Positions 1-9,164 are shown, counted from the first letter of the stretch. The stretch is DNA of 39,170 nt from an uncultured Pirellulaceae bacterium (GCA_905480545.1 CAJQQR010000103.1:1-39170); one strand, 5' to 3'. Translations and numbers: made by a program. The notes: generated from the letters alone by a model not told the origin.

Positions 1-878
1 ACCACCGTTTGGTAACTCAGGGCAATGGCAAACTTGCGATTGTCGAAAAAGATGGAACGGTCAGCTGGGAAATGCCGTGGGGAGGCATTCATGATATTCA
101 CGTTTTAAAAAACGGAAATATCATGGTTCAAAAACAGATGCGAATCATCAGTGAAATTGATGTCAAAACCAAAAAAGTGGTTTGGTCATACGACGCGTCT
201 CAAAAAAATGGAAACGCTGGCAAACGGGTTGAGGTCCATGCGTTCCAGCCGTTGGAGAATGGAAATGTCATGATCGTCGAGTCGGGGCCCGCACGGATTA
301 TCGAGATTAATCGGGACGGCGAAATCCAAAAACAGTTCAAGTTGAAAGTTGAAAATCCGAATCCGCATACGGATTCGCGATTAGCTCGGAAACTTGCCAA
401 TGGCCATTACCTCGTCTGCCACGAAGCGGACGGCAAAGTCCGAGAGTATAACGCTGACGGAAAAGTCATTTGGGAGTATGCAGTCCCAATGTTTGGCAAA
501 CAAAATAAGGGTGGTCACGGCCCCGAAGCATTTGGCAATAAAGCGTACTGTGCGGTTCGTTTAAAAAACGGCAATACGCTGATTGCAACGGGTAATGGGC
601 ACAGTGTTATCGAAGTGACTGCCAAAAAAGAAATCGTTTGGAAGATCGAACAAAACGATTTGCCGAATATTACTTTGGCCTGGGTCACGACGCTGGAAGT
701 TCTTCCCAACGGCAATTACGTTGTTGGCAATTGTCACGCTGGACCGAAGAATCCGTTGCTGATCGAGATCGAGCCTAAAACGAAAAAAGTCGTCTGGACG
801 TTCGACCAGTTTGAGCGATTCGGTAATTCTGTTCCTAGCTCGCAGTTGCTAGATGTTTCAGGCAATGTGATTCGTTGA
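1..878 (+). CDS. PQQ-like / arylsulfotransferase-like beta-propeller protein, 5' end cut by window
   Basis: The reading frame is open at the left edge, so the true start lies upstream; a TTG at 9 is in frame but is probably not the start. The visible 290 residues are a run of propeller blades of the type 'NGN-hydrophobic', then 'I-E-hydrophobic', then 'K-K-V-V-W': examples are KNGNIMVQ, LENGNVMIV, LANGHYLVC, LKNGNTLIA and LPNGNYVVG, each followed by a strand ending in VVW, VIW or IVW. This pattern is typical of PQQ-like or ASST-like propellers of secreted planctomycete proteins. No PQQ ligands can be assigned, so binding of a cofactor is not claimed. The missing N-terminus would show whether it has a signal peptide. 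fabI follows 91 bases later on the same strand. Function is unknown beyond the fold. Confidence 0.8.
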   Translation, partial: HRLVTQGNGKLAIVEKDGTVSWEMPWGGIHDIHVLKNGNIMVQKQMRIISEIDVKTKKVVWSYDASQKNGNAGKRVEVHAFQPLENGNVMIVESGPARIIEINRDGEIQKQFKLKVENPNPHTDSRLARKLANGHYLVCHEADGKVREYNADGKVIWEYAVPMFGKQNKGGHGPEAFGNKAYCAVRLKNGNTLIATGNGHSVIEVTAKKEIVWKIEQNDLPNITLAWVTTLEVLPNGNYVVGNCHAGPKNPLLIEIEPKTKKVVWTFDQFERFGNSVPSSQLLDVSGNVIR

Positions 879-969
879 TTCAGAATCGCGATCGTAACTT
901 TCACAAAAATGCGTTTCAAGCTTTGCACGGTTGGGTTTGAAACGCTTTCTCTTTTCTGCAAGAAGTAAA

Positions 970-1770
970 ATGGACTTTCTGAAGCTTGAAGGCAAAACAG
1001 TCGTCGTATTTGGCGTCGCCAACAAAAAAAGTGTCGCCTTTCACGTCGCCAAGACATTGGAAGAAGTTGGCGCGAGCGTCGTTTATGTCGTTCGAAGCGA
1101 ACAACGCAAAGAAAGCCTTGCAAAATTGCTGAAGGATCGCGAAATCTATGTTTGCGACGTGGAATTTGAAGAGCAAATCGCGGCGGTCGTTGCGCAGATC
1201 AAAGCCCAACATTCTGAAATTGCCGGGTTGGTCCATTCGATAGCCTTTGCTGATTACGAAGGCGGCATGAAGCCGTTCCATGAAACGGGCAAGAAGCAAT
1301 TTTTGCGAACGATTGATATCTCTTGCTATTCATTGATCGCAGTCGCCAATGCGTTCAAGGAAATTCTTGCTGATGACGCATCGGTCGTGACGATCTCAAT
1401 TTCTACAACGCGGATGGCAAGCGAAAACTATGGATTCATGGCTCCAGTCAAAGCGGCCTTGGATTCTTCACTGGTCTTTTTGACCAAAAGCTTTAGCAAC
1501 TTTTCCAAGGTTCGATTCAACGCTGTCGCGCCGGGTTTGTTGAAGACATCCGCATCGGCCGGGATTCCTGGTTATGTTGATTCGTACCTGTATGCAGAAA
1601 AAGTCATTCCGCGTGGGAAAGCGGTTCAAACACAAGAGGCAGCTGATACGGTTTGTTATTTGTTAAGCTCGCGATCGTCTGGCATTGCAGCCCAGTCGAT
1701 TGTGATCGATGCCGGAATGGCAATTAACTATTTCGACGAAGCCGTGATCCAGAAAGTCATGTCCGAATAA
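970..1770 (+). CDS. fabI: Enoyl-[acyl-carrier-protein] reductase (NADH), FabI type
   Basis: The product, 266 residues and close to the usual 260, should reduce trans-2-enoyl-ACP in the last step of each fatty acid elongation cycle in the cytoplasm. It has the FabI-type glycine-rich NAD site ([17 protein letters not shown], residues 12-28), the HSIAFA segment (89-94) as in Bacillus/Staphylococcus FabI, and the catalytic pair Tyr154-x6-Lys161 that separates FabI from other short-chain dehydrogenases. One oddity is that the tyrosine normally found ten residues before the catalytic one (Tyr146 in E. coli) is Ile144 here, and the surrounding SYLG-type segment is replaced by SISTTR. I chose the ATG at 970 over an upstream TTG at 931 because homology begins there and a purine-rich AAGAAG precedes it. 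Confidence 0.88.
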   Translation: MDFLKLEGKTVVVFGVANKKSVAFHVAKTLEEVGASVVYVVRSEQRKESLAKLLKDREIYVCDVEFEEQIAAVVAQIKAQHSEIAGLVHSIAFADYEGGMKPFHETGKKQFLRTIDISCYSLIAVANAFKEILADDASVVTISISTTRMASENYGFMAPVKAALDSSLVFLTKSFSNFSKVRFNAVAPGLLKTSASAGIPGYVDSYLYAEKVIPRGKAVQTQEAADTVCYLLSSRSSGIAAQSIVIDAGMAINYFDEAVIQKVMSE

Positions 1771-2049
1771 GAGATAGCGTGTGGGTCGGTTCGCCAAAAT
1801 TAGGGACTTGTGGAATGTCTCAAACCCAATGTTGATTGATTGCAATCGTGCGAAGCCACGCGTCTGTGTGCTTTTCTCAAAGTCATAACCGAGCGAGACG
1901 GCCATGACAGGCGGCTTTAGCCGGCCTGGCTCGTTTGAATTGGGGCGTGTCACGGCATCGTAGAAATACGGTTGGCTCAATCCCGAAAGAGGGAGGATAG
2001 GGCAGAATTAGAGACAGTTAGCACATGCGAGAAACGCTTTGCTTTCAAG
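1771..2049. other. Intergenic region between fabI and the tRNA-Pro terminator
   Basis: No gene is visible. The only structure noted is a GC-rich dyad around 1910-1926 (GGCGGC, TTTA, GCCGGCC), which may be a degenerate copy of a small intergenic hairpin. There is no T-run after it on either strand, so a terminator for fabI cannot be claimed. Confidence 0.4.
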
Positions 2050-2084
2050 CAAAAAGCCCACCGCCGAAAACGACGATGGGCTTT
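2050..2084 (-). terminator. Rho-independent terminator of tRNA-Pro
   Basis: On the minus strand the RNA reads AAAGCCCAUCGUCG, loop UUUU, CGGCGGUGGGCUUU, then more U. All 14 stem positions pair, but two inner pairs are U-G; on the plus strand the same positions become C-A mismatches. The hairpin is therefore strand-specific and lies directly downstream of tRNA-Pro, 13 bases after its 3' end. Confidence 0.8.
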
Positions 2085-2096
2085 GTTGCGAGATAG

Positions 2097-2170
2097 TCGG
2101 GCTGACTGGATTTGAACCAGCGACCTTTGCACCCCCAGTGCAACGCGCTACCAGACTACGCCACAGCCCG
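2097..2170 (-). tRNA. tRNA-Pro, anticodon GGG
   Basis: The 74-base minus-strand sequence folds as a full cloverleaf. The acceptor arm is CGGGCTG with CAGCCCG and discriminator A; the anticodon stem is TTGCA/TGCAA around the loop CTGGGGG, giving anticodon GGG; the T arm is GCTGG, TTCAAAT, CCAGT. CCA is not encoded. A first base C is typical of proline tRNAs. It has its own promoter-like sequence and terminator, so it is a single-gene transcription unit. Confidence 0.95.
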
Positions 2171-2171
2171 T

Positions 2172-2208
2172 GTCCAACATCATACCCAATCGGATCACTT
2201 TTTGGCAT
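2172..2208 (-). promoter_or_regulatory. Putative promoter of tRNA-Pro
   Basis: On the minus strand a -10 box TATGAT (2184-2179) and a -35-like ATGCCA (2208-2203) are 18 bases apart. The expected transcription start falls almost exactly at the tRNA 5' end. This is inferred from consensus similarity only. Confidence 0.5.
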
Positions 2209-2439
2209 CCCCATTCAAACAACCTTTTTTTAATGCGGTGTCGTAAACGCCTTTACGCGCCACAAACTTTTGATTGAAAACCGTTGAACGGGTTTCCCTT
2301 CTGGCATTCGACGTTGCACATCCTGTCGTTTTCCAGTTGCATTGAGTAGATTGGGAGATGGGCACTCGACCCGTCAAAATGGGTCGGGTCACCACTGCAA
2401 TGAGTTTCACTTCACTGAAAACAGAGATATTTTGTACCC

Positions 2440-2871
2440 GTGGCCGAATCTTTTCCACCAACAATCGACGAGCTGAATGAAACGTTTGAATACCTTGAAG
2501 AGTGGGATGAACGATATTCCTATTTGATCGAGATTGGAAAACAGGTTCCGGCAATGTCGAGCGAAACGATGACCGAGGAAAATCGAGTTCATGGTTGCAT
2601 GAGCTCTGTTTGGTTGGTGACAAGACACGATGCTGATTGCGACCGGATGGAAATCGCTGCATTCAGTGACTCATTGATCGTAAACGGATTGATTGTGATT
2701 TTGATCGCTGCGTTCTCGGGGAAATCGCCGACCGAAATCATCAAGCTGGAGATTGATTCTGTTTTTGCGCAGTTTGGCTTGAACCAACATCTCAGTTCCA
2801 ATCGACGCAACGGATTGTTTTCCATGGTCAAACGTGTGAAAGAACTGGCGGCGGGATATCTGACTGCTTAG
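2440..2871 (+). CDS. sufE: SufE family Fe-S cluster assembly sulfur acceptor
   Basis: This 143-residue protein matches SufE in length and in its two signature regions. Near residue 50 it has RVHGCMSSVW, where Cys53 corresponds to the sulfur-accepting cysteine of SufE (E. coli Cys51). At the C-terminal side it has LSSNRRNGLFSMVKRVKEL, which resembles the conserved 'LtpsRrNGl..mv.ri' end of the family. SufE takes persulfide sulfur from the cysteine desulfurase SufS and passes it to the SufBCD scaffold in the cytoplasm. No other suf gene is in the window, so it is detached from its partners. The start is GTG at 2440, since the family N-terminus (helix with EEWDERY) begins about 20 residues later and no ATG fits. 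The gene converges with the HD-domain gene. Confidence 0.88.
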   Translation: MAESFPPTIDELNETFEYLEEWDERYSYLIEIGKQVPAMSSETMTEENRVHGCMSSVWLVTRHDADCDRMEIAAFSDSLIVNGLIVILIAAFSGKSPTEIIKLEIDSVFAQFGLNQHLSSNRRNGLFSMVKRVKELAAGYLTA

Positions 2872-2933
2872 GGGTTTGATCGAACGGCAGATGCCAGAGT
2901 GTTAGGCCGAGGGTTAGGCCGAGTGATTGCTAT

Positions 2934-4346
2934 TCACATGTTCGTCAAGTCATCGGAACCCGAAACGCCAAACAATCCGTCGATCGCGGCCGCAAAATTT
3001 CCAGCGTATTGGTTGGATTTGGCGTAAATCCGCACGATGTGATGTGAGAATGGCAGGCGTTTGTAAAGTGCGTTGGTGGTCAGCGGGCGGACCTGGTCCC
3101 GCGCGGAGTCGTACAAAAAGTTTTGTCCGGCAGTTGGCCCGGCAGTGTGTGGGCGATGGATATGGCGTGCAACATCGATCCGAAACTCTTCATTTCGAGA
3201 TTCGGCAGGCAATCGCTCGGCGATTTTCTTTTTGAAAAACTCTTTGTCCGAAAGAATACTGGTCTGCTCCGGATCGTTAATCTCGAAGACGAATGAACGT
3301 TGGCAAACCATCTGCCAATGCAACTTTCGTTCTAGCAAGAGCGCCCATCGTCCGCCCAGCGAGCGGAGCTTTGGATCATTACTTTTTTTCCACCGTCCTA
3401 CGTCAACCAGTAGCGAGGATTCGGTAAACCCTAGGTAGTCGTCAAGATGTTCCAGAGGGTTGCCTGGAAAAAGAAATGATTTGCTTTCACGGAAAAGTTC
3501 AACCAACATCAAGTCGATTCCGCGAACGGTTCGGTGGAAATAAATTGAGCGGAACAAATCGGCTTTGGCAGAAAGAAAGCGGACCAATGCGTCGATCCCT
3601 TTGTCGGAAATTGTCAAGCCGCTTTCGGTGAATCTTGAATAGTGCAGTAGCCGTTCGATATCGAAAGACCGTGGGCTAAAGCCGGACATGTATGCATCTC
3701 GCAAGACAAAATCCATATTGTCGATCGTATAAATTCCACTCAAAAGCGACCTCAGAAAGACCAACCATTGGGGTTTTTCCGCATCCGACTCCCGTGGTCG
3801 CTGAATCAACCAAGCAACGTCTGCGGCAACCAGTTTTTCGTTTCGCGAAAGGACACTTGTCGGAGTGTTCTTGATCTTTGATAGTTTTTCGCCCAGTTCG
3901 TGCTCAATAATATGAGCACCCACGATTTCGTGAGTCAGGCCGTAGTCTTGCAAAAAATGTTCATCAAAAAAATGTCCGAATGGGCCATGCCCGATGTCGT
4001 GGAGCAGTCCCGCCATTCGCAGCAATAAACTAACGTAGGTTTTGGACGGAACGCCATCACAGCTCTCAGCTAGCGAGTCATAAAGCAGGTCCGCTGCCCG
4101 TGATCCCAAGTGCATCGCACCCAAAACATGTTGAAAACGGGTGTGCTCAGCAGCTGGAAAAACCCACCATGCGGTTTGCAATTGATGAATGTTGCGTAAC
4201 CGTTGCATCCAAGGGCAATCGATAATGTCCCGTTCGTAAATTTCCTCAGAAACTCGATTCTCCGGTTGAGAATTTTCGCTATCGGGACTGGAAAACGGGA
4301 TGTAACCATGAATGGGATCGGATGAAATGTTGGTAGCTGGCTGCAT
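2934..4346 (-). CDS. HD-domain phosphohydrolase (dGTPase/SAMHD1-like superfamily, COG1078 type)
   Basis: This cytoplasmic enzyme has 470 residues. The metal-binding HD site is clear: HTRFQHVLGAMHL with His73, then LLHDIGHGPFGHFF with His116-Asp117 and nearby His120 and His125, and later a 'YTIDNMDFVLRDAYMSG' segment supplying the last Asp. The N-terminal DPIHGYIPF is the usual opening of COG1078 proteins. Relatives hydrolyse dNTPs or other nucleotides; the exact substrate cannot be read from the sequence. The start is ATG at 4346; there is no good Shine-Dalgarno sequence, but the family N-terminus begins right after it. It converges with sufE, leaving a 62-base gap that holds a 12-bp tandem duplication (2901-2924). 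Confidence 0.83.
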   Translation of the reverse strand: MQPATNISSDPIHGYIPFSSPDSENSQPENRVSEEIYERDIIDCPWMQRLRNIHQLQTAWWVFPAAEHTRFQHVLGAMHLGSRAADLLYDSLAESCDGVPSKTYVSLLLRMAGLLHDIGHGPFGHFFDEHFLQDYGLTHEIVGAHIIEHELGEKLSKIKNTPTSVLSRNEKLVAADVAWLIQRPRESDAEKPQWLVFLRSLLSGIYTIDNMDFVLRDAYMSGFSPRSFDIERLLHYSRFTESGLTISDKGIDALVRFLSAKADLFRSIYFHRTVRGIDLMLVELFRESKSFLFPGNPLEHLDDYLGFTESSLLVDVGRWKKSNDPKLRSLGGRWALLLERKLHWQMVCQRSFVFEINDPEQTSILSDKEFFKKKIAERLPAESRNEEFRIDVARHIHRPHTAGPTAGQNFLYDSARDQVRPLTTNALYKRLPFSHHIVRIYAKSNQYAGNFAAAIDGLFGVSGSDDLTNM

Positions 4347-4591
4347 GCGACAAGTGGAATCGAATTCAGAATGAAGATATGATACGAAACGGCTTTTTTA
4401 ACGGCGAAAGTCGATTCAGGCAATCGATGAGCGGCTGTTGGATTTCAACTTGAGTCGATTTGTCTGGTTTAAACAGTGGTGGTTTGGGGGGTTTGCATAG
4501 GCTTTCTCCGACTGGCCAAAGGTATTGCACAGTTCGGCTAACGATTGTGCCGACAAAAAGTGTTGAACCAAATTATAGCTATACAACGATT

Positions 4592-6610
4592 ATGAATATC
4601 TTGGAGCGAATGGGCGTGCGTGCAAGTAGATTTTTTTCGACTTTGATTTGCGGGATGATGGTTTTGTTGACTGTCAAAACGATAGACGCGCAAACTGCGG
4701 ACGTCTTTCCGGAGTCGACGAAGGCTTTTCTGACCATCTCCAATGCCAAGGAACTCGGTAAAAAGATCGAGTTAACATCATTTGGCAAAATGATGAAACA
4801 GCCCGAAGTAAAGGCCTTCACCGACAGCTTGGTGAAGGAGGTGATGGATCGTGTCAATGAAAAATCTGATCTCGCTACCGGATTGGAATTCAAGAACATT
4901 GAAGCCGTCGCCTCCGGACGCATTTCCATTGGGTTGATTCAACCGGAAGAGAACCAGTTGGGCTTTATCACGCTCGCCGAAATTTCTGATTCCGAAGCAG
5001 TGGACGCAATGCTTGCGAAAGTCAAGAAGAAGCTTTTGGCAAAAGGCGCAAAAGAAATTGCCAAAATCAAAGAAGGCTCCGCTTTAGTAACACACTACGA
5101 ATTCAAGGATCCATTTGGCATAGCCGGCCCACCACAGGTTTTTTATGGCCGAACTGACAAGCACTTGATTTCCTATTACGGACCTGTATTGCAGAACACA
5201 GACAAGGTAAAACACACAACCGAAGTTCGAAAACTACTGGGTGGACTTCAGGGCAAAAAGATTAAATCGCTTGCGAATCGGACGCATTACAAGGAAACGA
5301 TGAAGGGCGTATTCGCAGATGGAAAGTATGCGAAAAACGAGATCCAATGGTATTTTGATGCTTTCGGTTTTATCGACGCAGCGCAGAAGATTTGGCCTGA
5401 GAAATTCGACAAGGAAAAGTATGGCGCTTATCGTCGCGTCGGATTTGACGGGATCAAATCCTTGGGTGGCGTTGCTGTGATCGAAGATGGAAAACGGGAG
5501 TTCCTTGTTCGCGGTTTTGTTTACGCGCCGCGAGCCGATGAGAAGAACCGATTTCTAAAAGCGGCGAAAATGCTGGATTTCACTGACGTCGAAAGTCGGC
5601 ATCAATCGCTTCCCGATTGGATCACAAAAACCAATTCTTCCTACATGTCTGCTCATGCGAACATGTCTCAGGCGTTTGAAAACGCAAAGTATCTCGTGGA
5701 TGAACTTTTTGGTGCAGATACTTTTGAAGGCTTCATTGCTGGACTGAATCATCCAAGACAGAATTTCCCAATCGATGTGCGGAAAGAATTTGTTGCTCAA
5801 CTGAACAATCGTGTGATCGCAATCCGAGACCCCGTCGTTCCGGCCAAAGCAGACAAGCAACGAGTGGCGGTGGCTGTGGAACTGAAAAGCGAGAAGAAAT
5901 CGATCGAAACTGCAAGAAAGGGACTCAAGAAGTACTTTGGCAATGAGAAACCTGATCAGGTCAAGTCAAAGAAAATCAAGGTCGGACCGGGCAAAGATGA
6001 GATTGAAATTCACATCTATTTGACCTTCGAAGAAGCGGAAAGCGGTGGCGATCCTGACGACATCGACGACCTCGATCTCGACCTCGACTGTGGTGGTGGC
6101 GATGCGTATCAGAACACGTTGCAAGATGATTTAGACGAAGAACTGGCTGCCGATGCCAAGCTTCCAGCAGGTGTTTTGAGTGAAACCGGCTTCGCTGTTT
6201 ACAAGGGTTATCTGTTTATCTCGCAAGACGTTCAGTTTTTGGAAGAGTTGCTCCAACGAGCTGCAAACTCAACAAAATCAGAGCTGCCTGATGAGAAGTG
6301 GTTTAAGGAAGTGAACGCTGAATTGGATAAGGTCAAATCGGACGGATTCGAAAGTTTACGTTACGCATTTCGACTTGATCTACCCTACAAGGCTGTTTAC
6401 GAATTGGTGCGTAAAAGCAAGGGCGAGTTGCCAATCGAAACGACAATCAAGAGGTTGCTTGAGGAAAAAGGTGACAAACGATTGGTTGACGTGACGAAGT
6501 TGCCGAAGGATTTTGACAAGTCAATCAGTCCCTTTCTTAACAATGGCGGTTGGACAATCTCGACGGAACCCAATGGTTGGATTCTAAACGGAGTGATCGT
6601 CGGGAAATAG
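4592..6610 (+). CDS. Large secreted planctomycete protein of unknown function
   Basis: The 672-residue product starts at ATG 4592 (alternative ATG 4610). Upstream in-frame codons back to 4460 look non-coding. The N-terminus has basic residues, a hydrophobic stretch (STLICGMMVLLTV) and a plausible signal cleavage near TIDAQ-TADV, so it is probably exported. The mature part begins with a segment like 'PESTKAFLTISNAKELGKK', which I recognise only as a theme of hypothetical planctomycete proteins. Around residues 485-500 (6048-6090) there is a very Asp-rich run, DPDDIDDLDLDLDCGGGD, that could bind cations. No enzyme motif is seen. It stands alone, divergent from the HD gene and convergent with the regulator at 6734-7927. 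Confidence 0.75.
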   Translation: MNILERMGVRASRFFSTLICGMMVLLTVKTIDAQTADVFPESTKAFLTISNAKELGKKIELTSFGKMMKQPEVKAFTDSLVKEVMDRVNEKSDLATGLEFKNIEAVASGRISIGLIQPEENQLGFITLAEISDSEAVDAMLAKVKKKLLAKGAKEIAKIKEGSALVTHYEFKDPFGIAGPPQVFYGRTDKHLISYYGPVLQNTDKVKHTTEVRKLLGGLQGKKIKSLANRTHYKETMKGVFADGKYAKNEIQWYFDAFGFIDAAQKIWPEKFDKEKYGAYRRVGFDGIKSLGGVAVIEDGKREFLVRGFVYAPRADEKNRFLKAAKMLDFTDVESRHQSLPDWITKTNSSYMSAHANMSQAFENAKYLVDELFGADTFEGFIAGLNHPRQNFPIDVRKEFVAQLNNRVIAIRDPVVPAKADKQRVAVAVELKSEKKSIETARKGLKKYFGNEKPDQVKSKKIKVGPGKDEIEIHIYLTFEEAESGGDPDDIDDLDLDLDCGGGDAYQNTLQDDLDEELAADAKLPAGVLSETGFAVYKGYLFISQDVQFLEELLQRAANSTKSELPDEKWFKEVNAELDKVKSDGFESLRYAFRLDLPYKAVYELVRKSKGELPIETTIKRLLEEKGDKRLVDVTKLPKDFDKSISPFLNNGGWTISTEPNGWILNGVIVGK

Positions 6611-6733
6611 TTAAGATTCGACCGGACGGCGGGAATGGGCTTATTCAGAGCTCTGAAGAAATCGTCCATCGCAAACATGCGAATGGGATGAATATCGGTT
6701 ATCTAGATGATGAAATCTTGGTCCGCATTGCTC

Positions 6734-7927
6734 TTATGAAGCGTCGGGGACTTTCGCATTGAAAGGTTTCTCGTGTGACTCTTCTACATTGATCCCAGCA
6801 TTGATTGCCAGTCGGACGAGATAGGTTACGCTTCGTAATTTAAGTTTTTTCATCAGGTTTGAACGGTGCATCTCAACCGTTTTGACGCTGATGTTTAGAG
6901 TCCGAGCAATTGACTTGTTGGGTTTTCCGGAAACCACCAACTCCATGACCTGTCTCTCACGATTCGTCAATCGGTTTATCGTTTCAACGGCAATTTCTTT
7001 GTCGCACGTGCCTTTTTCGAGCATCTTACGCTCAGTGACATTTTGGTGAACGATAATCGCTTTAGCCCGACCTGAACCGGTGCAAGGATGAATCTCGGAT
7101 GAGAACCATATCATTGCATTCGGGGCGATCGGATAAGTGATTGGCTCGCTTTTCGTTTGGTTTTGAATCGCCATTTCGATTTCCGTCGCAATCGTTTCCC
7201 CAATTTCGTAATTGGTGTTTCGGCAAATCGCAAGATAGTTGCAGTTTGGCTTGCACGCTTCGCCAATAAATGAATGGTTCAGTTCGTTGGAATTCCAAGC
7301 ATCATTGACGGACAAGAGCATTCCATGCTCGTCAAGAACGCCGATTGGGGTTGGCAGTGAATTCATGATGCTGCTTGCTAAACGCAACGTTTGCTGCAAG
7401 TTAATCTCGGCTTGCCGAGCGCTTTTGACTTTTGACCAGGAAGCCAGTGACTTTTTGATCAAGTCGCCAATTTCCTGGCACTTGCGACGCGTTTTTACAA
7501 CGTAATCCAGAACCCCGGCCTTCAACAAATTAACGGCCTCTTTTTCTGAACCACGATCCGTAAACACCACGATTGGAAATGCAGCCAATTCCGGATCCGC
7601 TGCCAGAAGTTCGCCAACAAATCCATCTGGGAATGATATTTCGGAGATCAGAATATCCGGTGGTTCGTTTTGAATCTGTTCGCGTGCTTCTTTGAGGGAG
7701 GTCGCAAACTTGGGGGTGTAACCCGCGTCATAGTATTGAAGACCATGACGCATCAGGTTCGATTGTTCAACGTGATTGTCTAAAATCAGAACCATGATTG
7801 GCCGGTTTTTATCGTTCAATTCGATTGATTGACTCAATCTATCTTCCGCATTTTGTTCGCGAGTTATCAATGTTGTCTCAGTCAAAAGAACATCATTTAG
7901 CGGTGACGATTCACCCGAAAGAACCAC
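6734..7927 (-). CDS. LuxR/NarL-type transcriptional regulator with atypical receiver and PAS domain
   Basis: The 397-residue protein has three parts. Residues about 45-160 form a receiver fold: VLILDN (acidic pocket Asp50-Asn51), ILISEISFPDG, VVFTDRG (Thr123) and DYVVKTRR (Lys145). At the place of the phospho-accepting Asp there is Glu96. Residues about 180-305 look like a PAS domain (LPTPIGVLDEHGMLLSVNDAW; end NVTERK) with cysteines CKPNCNYLAIC. Residues 320-380 are a LuxR helix-turn-helix (LTNRERQVMELVVSGKPNKSIAR, then TLNISVKTVEMHRSNLMKKL). The start is GTG at 7927; the internal ATG at 7795 begins exactly at the receiver and is a real alternative. No histidine kinase gene is adjacent, in line with a Glu-receiver that may not need phosphorylation. 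Target genes are unknown. Confidence 0.85.
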   Translation of the reverse strand: MVLSGESSPLNDVLLTETTLITREQNAEDRLSQSIELNDKNRPIMVLILDNHVEQSNLMRHGLQYYDAGYTPKFATSLKEAREQIQNEPPDILISEISFPDGFVGELLAADPELAAFPIVVFTDRGSEKEAVNLLKAGVLDYVVKTRRKCQEIGDLIKKSLASWSKVKSARQAEINLQQTLRLASSIMNSLPTPIGVLDEHGMLLSVNDAWNSNELNHSFIGEACKPNCNYLAICRNTNYEIGETIATEIEMAIQNQTKSEPITYPIAPNAMIWFSSEIHPCTGSGRAKAIIVHQNVTERKMLEKGTCDKEIAVETINRLTNRERQVMELVVSGKPNKSIARTLNISVKTVEMHRSNLMKKLKLRSVTYLVRLAINAGINVEESHEKPFNAKVPDAS

Positions 7928-8057
7928 GTATTAGTGGACATCATAGGTAATTACCAGCAAGCTTGCTTTCTGAATCCTCGATTCATCAACGAAAAAAGCT
8001 CATTTTTTTCAAAAAGCGGTTGATTTCCAAGAGAAGCGTCCGGGTTTCTGAAGCGAA

Positions 8058-9164
8058 TTAGTGGATTGACGTTTTATGCGGTTGTCCGGGGATTTCTTTC
8101 ACAAGTTTTGGAACGGCGAATCCGGGTAATCGCCGTTGGAGTTGTTGGACCAGTTCCACTGCTTTTTCTTTCTCGACCAAAAAGGTTTCTGCGCCGATCA
8201 CTTGATCCAGGAGATGCAGGTAATACGGTGCGATTTGATATTGCATCAGTGACTTTGATAACTCGAAGAGTTCGTTTTCGGAATCGTTTATGCCTTTTAG
8301 TAACACCGTTTGATTGAGTATCGAGATTCCAGCTCGTTGTAAGGGGGCAATGGCATTTCCGACTTCTTCATTCAATTCGTTGGCATGATTTGTGTGGACA
8401 ACCACTCTTGTTTGCAAACGCCGATTGGAAAGCAGATCGATTAATCCATCGGAAATTCGGTTTGGCAAAACGATGGGCAAACGCGTGTGCAATCGCAAAT
8501 GTTCAACGTGCGGGATTTCCTCTATGGCTGCGATAAGCGAGTTTAAGGAAGAATCAACCAGCATCAGCGGATCCCCTCCACTAAGAATAACTTCGAAAAT
8601 CGAATGATCCGCAGCGATGTAATTGAGGGCTGCCTCTAAATTTCCGTTTAATACAGAGTCGGAATAGTCGAAGTGTTGACGAAAGCAGTATCGGCAGTGG
8701 ATCGCACATGCGCCTGTCGCGATCAAGAGGACCCGACCAGCGTATTTGTGTAATAATCCGGGGATGGCCTGCGATTCTACATCTCCAACCGGATCGCTTT
8801 TCCAGGGCCCTTCCGAAATGATTTCGGAATTTTTCAATCCGTTCCTTTGCGAGCTAAGCCTTGCAATTTTGGCTCCCAGCACAGGCGTTGGTTGAAGAAC
8901 CTGCAATAACAGTGGGTCGCTCGCGTCACGTTTTTTGATTCGTTCCGCATAGGATCGGGTTACAAGTATTGGGAACGAATGGTCAGGCTCGATCCAGTTT
9001 GGGGAATCCTCTGGATTCAGTTCCAGGAAGCTGAGAAGGGATTTCGAGTCGCGAAACGCGGATTTCAGTTCGGTTTTCCAAAGAGAGCCATCTGATGGAT
9101 TTAAGCCCGAAATGGTAGGGACAATCTCCGATTTTCGAGTTAAAATCTCCATTTTGACTTCCAC
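8058..9164 (-). CDS. epmB: EF-P (R)-beta-lysylation lysine 2,3-aminomutase EpmB
   Basis: This 368-residue radical SAM enzyme carries the cluster motif CAIHCRYCFR (Cys153, Cys157, Cys160), a downstream SGGDPLM (cf. the GGE-like SAM motif), and a C-terminal PKLVKEIPGQPHK segment that holds the PLP-binding lysine region of lysine 2,3-aminomutases. The length fits EpmB/YjeK better than the longer clostridial lysine 2,3-aminomutase. EpmB makes (R)-beta-lysine, which EpmA attaches to elongation factor P. The efp gene lies divergently 280 bases away, which supports the assignment. Starts at 9164 or at the second Met (9152) are both possible. EpmA is not seen in this window. Confidence 0.88.
   Translation of the reverse strand: MEVKMEILTRKSEIVPTISGLNPSDGSLWKTELKSAFRDSKSLLSFLELNPEDSPNWIEPDHSFPILVTRSYAERIKKRDASDPLLLQVLQPTPVLGAKIARLSSQRNGLKNSEIISEGPWKSDPVGDVESQAIPGLLHKYAGRVLLIATGACAIHCRYCFRQHFDYSDSVLNGNLEAALNYIAADHSIFEVILSGGDPLMLVDSSLNSLIAAIEEIPHVEHLRLHTRLPIVLPNRISDGLIDLLSNRRLQTRVVVHTNHANELNEEVGNAIAPLQRAGISILNQTVLLKGINDSENELFELSKSLMQYQIAPYYLHLLDQVIGAETFLVEKEKAVELVQQLQRRLPGFAVPKLVKEIPGQPHKTSIH

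Noticed and set aside
2008..2233. Frames on both strands over tRNA-Pro
   Set aside because: They are antisense or sense translations of the tRNA and its terminator; the 'GLTGFEPATFAPP' pattern is a known spurious product.
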